Assembly (NCBI RefSeq): GCF_003473485.1
Contig: NC_053042.1
Span: 2,492,501-2,556,500, forward strand
DNA: 64,000 nucleotides
Source: Medicago truncatula
Taxonomy: Eukaryota > Streptophyta > Magnoliopsida > Fabales > Fabaceae
Direction of reading: 5' to 3'
Shown here: piece after piece, positions 1-17,341 of the stretch
How the letters are laid out: every line of letters starts with the position of its first letter
Position numbering within the stretch: the stretch's first letter is position 1
The notes under the pieces: model-generated
Seen by the model: the letters and a program-made list of their open reading frames with translations, nothing else
What the model was told of the DNA's origin: nothing
Databases searched by the model: none
Program-made: the position numbers and the translations under genes

Positions 1-600
1 GAGTCTTGTGTTTGATCGATTATCCTTAATCTGATCATGGGTGTGATTTGTTTTGTGATTTCTTTCTTTTAATATCTCTCTTCTTTATTTGAATTTTTTC
101 TTTTGACGCATTCTCTGTTTTGATGATCACCGTAAATGGTACATCAATGGAAAGATTTGTTTGGAAATTAGCAAGGGTCAACGGAAATGGTACTTTAATT
201 GAAAGAATTGAGCTGATCTGGTGTTTAATATCTTTGATTTGTTATGTCAAATCACCGATATGGAATTTTAATGCTATGAATATGAATGAATGGGTGGCAT
301 GCTAATGGGGATGAAAATGATACTGTCATTAGTATGAATTTTTCATTTCCATTATTGGTGTGGATTTGGTGGTTGTATGGCAATACCATACGAAGGAAAT
401 GTTATGTGCAAATTATTGTCATGGTGTTTAAAGTCATCAAGTGCATATCTCAACCCAGTCAAAGGGTGTCGTTGGTATCCCTCCTTGTATGGCTTTGATA
501 TGGAATGAATCCAACATCTTTATTGATGAAAATTTGTCAAACAAATGGCAAAGTCATTGGATTTATATTTATATATTGCTGGTGGTGGTCTACTCACGCA
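1..600. other. no recognisable feature
   Basis: AT-rich sequence with only short, unconvincing open frames. I see no protein family, RNA gene or terminal repeat. It may be part of the decayed element that follows, but nothing in the sequence shows its left edge. Confidence 0.4.
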
Positions 601-639
601 CAACAATCAATGCAAAACAAAACCGTGTCTTCCAAAATA

Positions 640-1283
640 GCAAAGTTCATATCTATCCTCATTTTATCTTTAATCATAATGGAGAATCTCAACATCGGTG
701 CTGACGGTGGCTCATCAAACAACAAATCAACATTTTCTCAAGCTGAACTCCTTGACCTTTATCTCATTGGAAAAGTGGTGGTGAACAAACCTGTTCACAT
801 TTCCACAATCGAAGGAAGACTTGGTCCGATCTGGCGACCTACACATCAGATGGATGCAAGGTCCTCCCCCACGTTCATAGGGGTGAATTGGATTGAATTC
901 TTGAAGGCAGTCCTTGGTTGGTCGATAACAATATGGTGATTTTGAAAAAGGTGAACGTGGGGGAGGACCCTGCATCCATCCCTATGACCAAAACGGAGAT
1001 TTGGGTCCAGATTCATCAACTACCCTTCGGATTTATGGAGAAGAGTGTAGGAGCTTTGGTGGGCAGCCATGTCGGTCGAATGGTAAAATATGATGAAGAG
1101 AATAACTACGGACCGTGGAGAAAGTTCATGCGTGTATCAGTGTAAGGGTTGAGATAGATATGGAGGAACCATTGCAGCAGGAATTGGTGATTGAGAAGGA
1201 GGGAGGAGACCCGATAAGGCTCGTGGTCAAATACGAAAAATTGGGTAAGCTCTGTTTCATTTGTGGTGTGTTGGGTCATACTG
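640..1283 (+). pseudogene. DUF4283 / zinc-knuckle fragment (LINE ORF1-type)
   Basis: Decayed coding sequence of the plant DUF4283 plus CX2CX4HX4C zinc-knuckle family, usually the nucleic-acid-binding ORF1 of plant LINEs. The first part (about 680-900) has a LIGK start and a GxIWRP-like turn. A frameshift near 905 moves the reading into a second frame with the hallmark WVQIHQLPFGFM. A further shift near 1140 leads to the zinc knuckle, CFICGVLGHTDK. The knuckle's final Cys is missing because the frame passes at about 1283 into Helitron helicase sequence. The family call rests on these motifs. Whether the fragment was captured by the Helitron or simply abuts it is inference. It is not functional. 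Confidence 0.6.
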
Positions 1284-2144
1284 ATAAAAGGATAGTCCTA
1301 GGGGCAGACCTGGTGCGTGCTGTAATGTTGATAATTTGGGATGAGGCTCCAATGATGCACCGATGGTGTTTTGAGGCAGTTGATCGATCAATGTGTGATA
1401 TCATGTCCAAGAATGACCCCTTAAACGAGTTTAGAACTTTTGGTGGAATGACAGTAGTTTTAGGTGGTGATTTCAGGAAGATATTGCCCATTGTCCGAAA
1501 AGGATCGAGGCAGGATATTGTTGATGCTTCAATCAATTCATCAAAGATATAGGCATATTGTAATGTGTCGAGGCTTACTGTTAATATGAGATTGGGTGCA
1601 TCTTCGGTACCTGCAGAGCATGAAGAAATTGCTAATTTTGACAAGTGGATACTCTCAATTGGAGACGGCAACGACGCTTCAAATGAGAATGGTGAAATGA
1701 AGGTAGAAATTCCTGAAGATTTGCTCATATCGAACACAACAAATCCGTTGATGTCACTTATAGACTTTGTGAATTCCGATTTGAATGATAACCTTGGTGA
1801 CCCGCTATTTTTCCAAGAAAGGGGAATACTCGCACCAACGCTTTATTGAGTTGAGCATGTTAACGAATATATGATGTCACTAATTCCAGGTGAAGAGAAA
1901 GAGTATTTAGGCTCTGATTCTATTTGTCGATCGGGTGAAAATTCTGATGTCCAAAACGAGATTCACAATGGAATTTCTTAATGGTATTAAGAGCTCTGGA
2001 ATTCCAAATCACCGATTGAAACTAACGGTGGGATGTCCAGTTATGCTGATGAGAAACATCGATCATGCAAATGGATTGTGTAATGGTACGAGGTTGACAG
2101 TTACACATCTATGGAAGAGCAAGATAGTTGCTACCGTAATTTAG
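1284..2144 (+). pseudogene. Helitron RepHel helicase remnant (PIF1-like)
   Basis: C-terminal half of the PIF1-like helicase of Helitron transposons, broken by stops and shifts. Motifs appear in the expected order: LIIWDEAPM (Walker B, about 1330-1355), VVLGGDFRKILP (about 1455-1490), an INSSKI segment followed by a stop at 1550, NMRL (about 1580), IPEDLL (about 1705), ERGILAPT (about 1820), PGEEKEYL (about 1890), then GIPNHRLKLTVGCPVMLMRN (about 2000-2060) and LCNGTRL. The Rep nuclease domain and helicase motif I are absent, so this is a 5'-truncated, inactive copy. The 3' terminus of the same element lies about 680 bp downstream. Confidence 0.8.
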
Positions 2145-2798
2145 AAAGCTAAAGTTGCGTATTGTTTGGAAGTCGTTTTTTTTTAATTTCTTTGTAAGGC
2201 GTACCGGTCATTAGTAGGACATGCAATTTCTATATAAGCAGATCCTCCTGCCATTGACTTTTAATTGATGCATTTTTCAGGTATAACAATACGTGGAACT
2301 TTTTTTTTTACATCGTTGTTACCCTAAAATACAATATTTACATTAAACCATTGGTTTTATAAAAAATAAAAACAAATAACAATCGACGTTTCTTTAGCCC
2401 AAACTATATTTATACACACCGGTAAAAATTTTAACGTTTGCATTCACAAACTAGATGTATATACATCTGACATTGACTATTATATAAATTAATACAAATT
2501 TTTTAGTTTTTATGATTAATAAAATACATTATGTCAACAAATAATAATATACAGTACGTCGGCGTATTTTTGCAAAAATATTACATATGCTAAGTTTATC
2601 AATGAGTGCATCTTATACTACAAATAATTAGTATAAGTATAAATCCAAATACTTTAATCGTTATGTGCAATGTTTAAATATTTCAAAATATATACAAAAT
2701 TAAGATGATGTTTTTTTCCATATCAAATTTAAATTATAACCACCCTTTTTAATTTTAAGATAACATAATATAAAAAATTAATAAAAGTGTTTTACTTC

Positions 2799-2828
2799 CC
2801 GTGCTTGGCGCACGGATCACTATACTAG
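2799..2828 (+). mobile_element. Helitron 3' terminus (hairpin + CTAG)
   Basis: A GC-rich hairpin with a perfect 6-bp stem (CCGTGC 2799-2804, loop 2805-2809, GCACGG 2810-2815) is followed after 9 bases by CTAG at 2825-2828 and then T. That is the structure of Helitron 3' ends, which carry a hairpin about 10 nt before CTRR and insert at AT. It lies in the right place and orientation to close the element carrying the helicase remnant. Confidence 0.75.
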
Positions 2829-2871
2829 TTCCATTAATCTAAACCTAGTCTATGCATGTTAAACTATGAAG

Positions 2872-3124
2872 TTCCTTGACATTCTTTCCTCAAACTGAAG
2901 TAGAGATCCTCTCAATTTTCCAAAATAAATGGCAATGTCCATTAATAAGATTTTAGTGTATTAATGTCACACATTCTAAAAATATATGCATTTATATCAT
3001 GTATATGGTCACATTCATAGACCAGATACATTAATTGTTAACCTAAAAAATTATTTTTTGTTTAGATATATTAATTGTTAACCTAAAAAATTATTCCTTG
3101 ACATTCTTTCCTCAAACTGAAGTA
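2872..3124 (+). repeat. short direct repeats
   Basis: A 31-bp sequence starting TTCCTTGACATTC occurs at 2872-2902 and again at 3094-3124. Between them, a 32-bp sequence containing ATTAATTGTTAACC is present twice (3024-3055 and 3064-3095, period 40). This looks like local duplication; no family is recognised. Confidence 0.6.
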
Positions 3125-4391
3125 AAAAACTATTTTAAAAAATGGAGAGATCTCAACTTCTCAACCCATGTGACTCTTCCATCTAAGACTTCATCTATCA
3201 CGCTAGCAAACCTTGTCATGTTGATGCTGCTTTTTTTTCATTTCCAATTCTTTCTACTTTTATTATCATATTCTAGAAAGAGAGAACATCAACTTCGTTT
3301 TATTCCCATTACACTTATTACACTTACAAAGTTTATACCATTAATTGTTGCCACGAAGGAATAGCTCAACTTGGCTGTGACACCGAACAAGTATTATGTA
3401 ATCACTTCAGTATTCAATCTCTGCTACTCACACCCCCTCCTCCTAACAAATAAATAACTTTTCCTATAAAAAAAAGTCTTGAATCGTTAATTGATTTGTG
3501 TCAAGAGTTTTGGGAGAGGAAAAGAAAAGAACAAACGTTGGGATTTTCCTAGCAAGACAAAAGGGAAGGGGAAAAACAAAAGAGAATCCTCTTGTAGTAG
3601 AGGCTTTCAATTCAAGGGACTGGGAGTGATGTTCATTGACACTCAATTCTAGCAGTATCTTTTTCGAGGGACTGCCAAGTCTAATACACTTTTACGAGGG
3701 ACATGTTCAGAGACTGCCCAAGTCTAAGACACTTTATTAGTTTACCATTCGCTCTTCATCGTGATTGTATTATCCTAGTGACTGTTTGAATGTGAGATTT
3801 GTTCATACCTATAAACAACAAACTATAAATGCCAATCATAGCAACTCATTCGACAAGGGTGTCTACAAGAGTGGAAGGTACACCAAGTATACTACTACTG
3901 TATTGCATAATTCTTAGGCTCATAAACCTCAGCGAATTCAGATTAAAATTGGGATGGTGGATATAGCACTTAAATGAATAGAAAAAACATTACTAGAATA
4001 ATCTTATAATTAGCAGAGGCCAATGTCAAATTCATTGACGCATTCAAGACAAGTTGAATCAAAGCAACTGGTGGATTTCCATCCTCGATTTTAAATAACC
4101 AATCTAATTAATTGAACATAAGATAAATTCATAAAAACATAAGCCTTTAGGAATAAAAACCTACATAATTTAGAATACAGTAAATTAATCCACATATTTG
4201 GAAGCAGTCATATTGCAAAATCCAAATACCGAGTTTATCTCCAACGACAAAACGGTCTCACGGGTCAATAGAAGTACATGAACTGGACAATGACAAGGTG
4301 AATCACCCAGTTCTAAGAGCTTTGTTTAGCTGGATTGTAAGATAATCAAAGACAGTCCAATTAATTCAAAGGATTACACCACAAGAGGTTA
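3125..4391. other. 3' flank of helicase gene, no further gene
   Basis: Non-coding DNA downstream of the minus-strand RNA helicase; the part nearest 4391 should be its 3' UTR. A short internal duplication (GAGGGACTGCCAAGTCT and GAGACTGCCCAAGTCT) lies at about 3668-3740. The open frames are short and unlike any family I know. Confidence 0.4.
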
Positions 4392-12248
<7,857 letters not shown>

Positions 12249-12648
12249 TATCTGCAACGAATCAAACAGTGTTAATTAAACCTAATTTTCAAAATTCAAA
12301 CAAAGGTTTAATCATATAGAGAGGGAGAAGGGGATAGAGAGAAGGTGAATGAATACCTGCGAGAAGAAGGAATTGGAGAAAGCTTGAGAAGTGAAGGATT
12401 GTCAGGGTTAGGGTTTCCGAAGAGATTCTGCAAAGAAAAATCAAAATTTGGGGGAAAATGAAAGTGAAAGAGTGAAACTGTGAAGGTCATTTTATAGGCA
12501 CACATGTGTGGGTACTGGGTACGTATGTTTGTACTCTTTTTGAGTCATCTTTTTTGCACCCCACGTACTCATCTTTTTTGCACCCCACGTACAAACCCTA
12601 CGAGGTCATCTTTTTTTACTAAACTAGTTAAAACCATGTGTATTTTAT

Positions 12649-12875
12649 CGAGTAAACCATCAAATTGGTCCATATCTTTGTACTAAATTTTTAATTTGGT
12701 CCCAGACTCCATTAATAACTCAAAATGACTCATGTCTTTGTCAAACGTTTCTCAGTTAGGTCCCTCCATTAGTAAATCGTTTATAAAGACAATGACTATT
12801 TTGAGTTATTAATAGAGTCATGGACCAATTTGAGAATTTGGTACAAATACAAAAACTAATTTGGTGATTTACTCG
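12649..12875. mobile_element. short TIR element with 8-bp TSD
   Basis: Termini CGAGTAAACCATCAAATTGG and (inverse of the right end) CGAGTAAATCACCAAATTAG, flanked by exact TATTTTAT copies at 12641-12648 and 12876-12883. Length 227 bp, with no coding capacity. The 8-bp TSD suggests hAT; a 9-bp reading (GTATTTTAT, MULE-like) is possible if the terminal G is excluded. It lies just upstream of the RNA helicase gene. Confidence 0.75.
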
Positions 12876-13136
12876 TATTTTATTATGAAAAATTATATTT
12901 ATAATTTTTGTGACAACTTTCTTTTTTATACTTACATAATATTTTTATTTGTGTTAGTACCTACTTTTATTTATAAATTTATATTATCACATAAATTGTC
13001 ATACAATTAGTTACTCAAATAACACAACTCTTTGATTATTTTACATAATGAGTTAATGTATTAAAAGATTTTCATTTCAATATCAAAAGAGAGATATATC
13101 AAAGTATGAACTTTTATGTTTTGTATATGTTTATTG

Positions 13137-13264
13137 AATTCCTAATACATGTATTTGCTCCGCACTTGGTGCGTTAAGTTTTGTACATGTGACAATATTG
13201 AATTCCTAATACGTGTATTTGCTCCACACACGGTGCGTTAAGTTTTGTACATGTGACAATATAA
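13137..13264 (+). repeat. 64-bp tandem duplication
   Basis: Two copies of a unit containing GTATTTGCTCC and GTGCGTTAAGTTTTGTACAT, at spacing 64 (landmark at 13151 and 13215). The first copy contains a small hairpin, CGCAC-TTG-GTGCG. This could be a degenerate Helitron-type end, but there is no CTAG. Confidence 0.7.
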
Positions 13265-13374
13265 GAGTTGTGGTGTGGCATTTGTGTCAATAAGAGCTTG
13301 TGGTGTATGGATATACATGGTGGATGGTTATAGCGGAAATCTGATAGCAGGTGGCACAAGGATCTTAAAGAATG

Positions 13375-13510
13375 CTCTAATATTATCTTAAAAATCGTAT
13401 TTATACCTAACATAACCTCATGAAACCGAATTGTGAGGTGAGGATTACCTCCACTTATAAACACTCGTATATATCATATTTTCAACCGATGTGGGACTCT
13501 TAAACTTCAC
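13375..13510 (-). repeat. dispersed repeat with USE-like motif
   Basis: The minus strand carries GTCCCACATCG (13497-13487), identical to the plant snRNA upstream sequence element RTCCCACATCG, followed by an AT-rich stretch and TTATAAGTGGAGGTAATCC. The downstream sequence is not an snRNA. I take it as a common plant repeat that contains this motif. Confidence 0.4.
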
Positions 13511-13767
13511 TTATGTCACATCACAAGTCCTTATTTGTCACATGGACAAATATGTTAAGGTTAGGGATATGTAATTTAGCTTGTGTTTGTGTGTTAACCT
13601 TCCATTCTTAAAGAAAGTGTTTTGGACCGACGAGAAGGCCAATCACATGCACACACGTGGACTAAACATCTACTACACTAAGGTACAACGTCTGAAGGAA
13701 CACACTAATAACAACGCACCGTATCACGTTCGAGCACACCTCCGCATTCTCTTTATCACGTTTTAGA

Positions 13768-14345
13768 TAAGTGGGGATTGTAATTGGACCCAGATCCGAC
13801 GATAACTGCAAAAAATATGTGCAATGGGTATGATTAAACCTCACTTTCATGGGTTCGGGCTTGGGTCTGGGTATTACTCGCAAATTTAAATGGGTATGAG
13901 TACAAGTAATGGTACTATACTGCCCATCCACACAACCCGCATATACATAGTTATATAATATGATAAATAATTTGTTTATTTTTGGTGTATAATTAATTAA
14001 TTTATTTAGCTATTTAAGTCTAAACCTAAAAACTACTTAATACAATAATTGATCCCTCTTGGTATACAATTATTGAAGGATGTTTTGGATATTTTTTTAT
14101 TTTGTTAAATACTATTTTATGAGTTGATTTGAAAAAATTTGAACCATAGTTTTATTTTAATTGTGATATTTTTATTGTCTTCTCATAGTTAAAGTACGAG
14201 CAATGAGTGCGGGTATGAACACTAATGTGCCCATAAGTTATGGGAAAGAACACTAAAGTTGTCACGGACTTAGATACGAGTATTTTTTACAAACGCATAT
14301 ATGAGGAAAAGCACTGTAGTACCTTACCCATAAGGTACCCATTGT
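13768..14345 (+). repeat. ~580-bp dispersed repeat, copy 1
   Basis: Matches 50050-50635 in inverted orientation. Shared blocks include the TTTTGTTAAATACTA, GTTTTGGAT and GGGTATGAGTA-like segments. The termini are rich in GGGTA/TACCC. No coding capacity. Its ends face each other as imperfect inverted repeats, so a non-autonomous DNA transposon is likely. Confidence 0.6.
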
Positions 14346-14900
14346 CATCTCTAACGAAGGATTCCTACATCAAAGTCTAAATAATTTAAATCTTTATTTG
14401 ATTTTGGTTATTCCAAAAAAAATGTATAACCAAAAATACAACAGTAAAATAAAAAGATGAACACATTAGTGTCAATATTGACGCTACTCTTAACATAAGA
14501 GATTATTTTTTTTGTCAAATAGTTTAGTGGCTCACCTTTAAGATGAATAAGTGGGGTGTATGCGGTTCGAACCTCAATCTTTGCATAAATTATGCATCAT
14601 CCCTTACCAAATGAGCTAAACACATGGGGACAAATTTAAACTACCATTTTGCATATAAAGTTCAAATCTACATGGTGCACATAATTCATATCCGAATTTA
14701 ACCAGCAACATGCAATATAAAAATGGAGGATGGAAACTAAAGCTAATGCAATATTTTTATTTTAGGCAGTAGCACCAAAAAATTAAAGCCCCAACGCATC
14801 TATCAATTATGCCAAATTGCGAATACAAGCAAAAGTTACTTAACACAATAACAATCCTTTTTTATTTTGAATGAATTTCTAATTGTCAGAAGCAAACACA
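14346..14900. other. intergenic, 3' flank of carboxylesterase
   Basis: No gene or element recognised. The last 100 bases before 14901 should contain the 3' UTR of the minus-strand esterase. Confidence 0.4.
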
Positions 14901-15839
14901 CTAATGCAAACATTTCTTCATGAACTGACTCATTTGGTTTTGAAGCAACCTAGTTGCATCAGATTCAGGATAAAAAACGTGAAACACATGTTTCTCTTCT
15001 TCAGCCTCAACAACATTCACCTCTTTCACCCCTTTCTTCTTCACAAACTCAGCATACATAACACCTCTTTCCTTCAAAAAATCCTTTCCAGCAACATAAA
15101 CCTCAACAGCAGGAAACTTCAACCAAACACTCTCACTCACATCATCTTTCTCAAAATTACAACCAAAAAAATCGCGGTCCGAATCTTCAGGCAAACTCAA
15201 TCTCCAAAACATATCATTCATTTTCACATCCTCAACACCTCCTTCTTCCTCCATCTCTTTCTCAGTCCTTTTCTCACTCCCAAAATAAGGATGTATAAGC
15301 ATAACCCCTTTAATCTTCACAGGACAAAACCCATCATTTTGAATAGCTTTAACAGCAACATAATGAGAAATGTTACCACCAGCACTATCACCAGAGAGAA
15401 AAACATTTGATAAATCAGCATGTCGTAGAAACGGTTCGGTTTTCACATTTTCACCAAGCCATTCAAGTGATGAGTAACAATCTTCATAAGCTATTGGAAG
15501 ACGATTCTCCGGTGCTAACCGGTAATCAACAGAGAGAATAATGGACTGTGACGCGACGGAGAAATCTCCGAGGAAGTTGTTGTAACCAAGCCATGTTGTG
15601 GAACCAATGCAAAAGCCACCACCATGGAAATAAACTAAGAGAGGTAGGAGTTTTTTGGTTGGATTGTTTGGAATGAAGATTCTTCCTGTGATGGGTTTTG
15701 TAGGGTCAATGATTATGTCTTTGGATTTGTATTTGTTGGATGAATCTAATGAGGGTGGTGCTATTTCTGGGTTGAAACGTTTCACCGTTCCATCTGAGAA
15801 AACTTGAAGAAATTCTGGTGCTTCTGCAATTAAGGACAT
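14901..15839 (-). CDS. plant carboxylesterase (CXE / alpha-beta hydrolase)
   Basis: Intact single-exon gene, 312 aa, of the plant CXE family (the hormone-sensitive-lipase-like group that also includes GID1 and 2-hydroxyisoflavanone dehydratase). The oxyanion-hole motif HGGGF lies at residues 72-76, the nucleophile elbow GDSAGG at 150-155 (Ser152), the acid is probably Asp253 in AGKD, and the His is probably His284 in HVFH. A DYRLAPE motif is at 105-111. The triad is complete, so an active esterase is expected rather than a GID1-type receptor, in which the His is lost. No signal peptide or membrane segment, so probably cytosolic. The start is the first ATG after a TATA-like TATAAAAT at 15924-15917. 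The substrate cannot be read from the sequence. The acidic run EKEMEEEGG at 194-201 is a variable cap-region insert. Confidence 0.92.
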   Translation of the reverse strand: MSLIAEAPEFLQVFSDGTVKRFNPEIAPPSLDSSNKYKSKDIIIDPTKPITGRIFIPNNPTKKLLPLLVYFHGGGFCIGSTTWLGYNNFLGDFSVASQSIILSVDYRLAPENRLPIAYEDCYSSLEWLGENVKTEPFLRHADLSNVFLSGDSAGGNISHYVAVKAIQNDGFCPVKIKGVMLIHPYFGSEKRTEKEMEEEGGVEDVKMNDMFWRLSLPEDSDRDFFGCNFEKDDVSESVWLKFPAVEVYVAGKDFLKERGVMYAEFVKKKGVKEVNVVEAEEEKHVFHVFYPESDATRLLQNQMSQFMKKCLH

Positions 15840-15916
15840 TTTATTTTTGTTGCTTGCACAAAACTGAAGTGGTACTAGGTGGTGAGTTTCTGTATCTGAA
15901 TTATGACTTAGAGGTT

Positions 15917-15924
15917 ATTTTATA
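15917..15924 (-). promoter_or_regulatory. TATA box of carboxylesterase
   Basis: TATAAAAT on the minus strand, about 78 bases upstream of the ATG, a normal distance for a plant promoter with a short leader. Confidence 0.5.
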
Positions 15925-16115
15925 CATAGCTGAAAAAATTGTTTGTGTTTTTTTATGATAATGTTGATTGATACATTCTTGGTGGTTGCAATTTGTAGGT
16001 CTTGTTAGGTTGGACATGCAAATCGTGCCCTGTAGCATTTGAAGTTAAAAAAAGTTAAGGTGTTTTTTTCATGAAACAAAAGAACAGAGTAAAAACTGAT
16101 AGGAAAAACATGAAA

Positions 16116-16188
16116 CGCGCCAGGTAGGGGTCGAACCTACGACTTTCTGCTTAGGAAACAGACGCTCTATCCACTGAGCTACAGGCGC
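16116..16188 (-). tRNA. tRNA-Arg (anticodon CCT)
   Basis: A 73-nt cloverleaf on the minus strand starting GCGCCTGTAGCTCAGTGGAT (A box) with TC-arm GGTTCGACCC (B box). The anticodon loop TTCCTAA sits on a 5-bp stem, giving anticodon CCT for AGG codons. The acceptor stem pairs except for one T-T mismatch at position 6-67. No intron. A CAACAA motif precedes it immediately and a run of five T follows within about 15 nt, as expected for a Pol III gene. Confidence 0.95.
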
Positions 16189-17341
16189 TTGTTGTTCTTT
16201 GTTACCGCAAGTTACATTATCTTTACTCTTTTGACTGTTGTTTTTGCAAAAAAGTTATATTTTGTTTATTTTAATCAAAATAATTGGGTTCATGTGGTTA
16301 ACGAGCTCCACTAAAAATGAATTGTTCAGAAGAATTCAAATTCCTATGTATAACAATTATTGGTCATATTATACTTTCCTAGCGAATCGGAATGTCAACA
16401 AAAAAAAAATTGTATATTTTGTTTGTCTCAAATGTTTGTTACAGAGAAAAAAAATTAGTAAAAAAAAATAATATTTCTTGGGTTATTCTTATTATTGGGT
16501 TAATCTTTGAACAATGATAATTTTTAGTTTCCCACCACCAAAGGTTAAAGACAATCGTATTCAGAATATTGTGTACTAAATGCTAGTATCTCATCAACCG
16601 AAATTCAAACTTTAATTCACCATATTATAAAAGTCTAACATCTCCAGCTATACACAATTTCCTTTGTTTTTTATTTGCCCAATAAACAAAAAATTATTGT
16701 CTTTAAATGGTTTTCAAAGAACTGATTGTCTCAAAGCTAGACTGAAATTGTACTTCTACATTTTATTACGGTGCATTGGAATTTCACCTTTTTATTGCAA
16801 CCAAATAATTTAAATTTCGGTTTGCCCAAGAGCCAAGACATAGACATTGCCTGTACAGTGGCAAGGTGGCTATCCATGCATAGGAAATATTTCTCCAAAC
16901 AAAGTAATATCAAAGTTACAAAATTAGCAGATGCATTACAAAATTCCAATCACCCTCTTTCTAATCAAATGTTTGATATAAATTAAAATCTAGTAGTTAT
17001 CTACATAAAACCCACACATTGTTAGCATACTGATACGAGCTAGATGCCAATTTAAGATAGTGCATGACACCTATAACCCTGGGGAAAATTTTACATTATT
17101 TAGAAAAAGGAGAATAATAATCATGCTGCATCCATCTACCATCAGACACTGTTCCAAAAAGGAGGCCAAATTTCCATCCAAATTCATTCGGTGTGTGTTC
17201 TCAACATAGAAAAGACAATGTTGGACAGGACCTATCACAAGTTATTGCCATGATCTACTGGCTACTATCTCTCCACAGAAGAGAAACAGGAAACACGCGA
17301 AGACGAAGAGCTAAACTCAGCACCTATCCTGTTATTTTCTT
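16189..17341. other. intergenic, 3' flank of SPX gene
   Basis: AT-rich intergenic DNA. The part from about 16750 to 17341 probably includes the 3' UTR of the minus-strand SPX gene. No other gene recognised. Confidence 0.4.

Noticed and set aside
15-700. several overlapping short frames at the window start
   Set aside because: Low-complexity translations with no domain; only the DUF4283-like part from about 640 on is supported.
13145-13175. possible second Helitron 3' end (CGCAC-TTG-GTGCG hairpin)
   Set aside because: No CTAG/CTRR at the right distance on either strand, and the block is part of a 64-bp tandem duplication.
14883-15410. 175-codon open frame on the plus strand
   Set aside because: It is the antisense shadow of the carboxylesterase, with no family resemblance.
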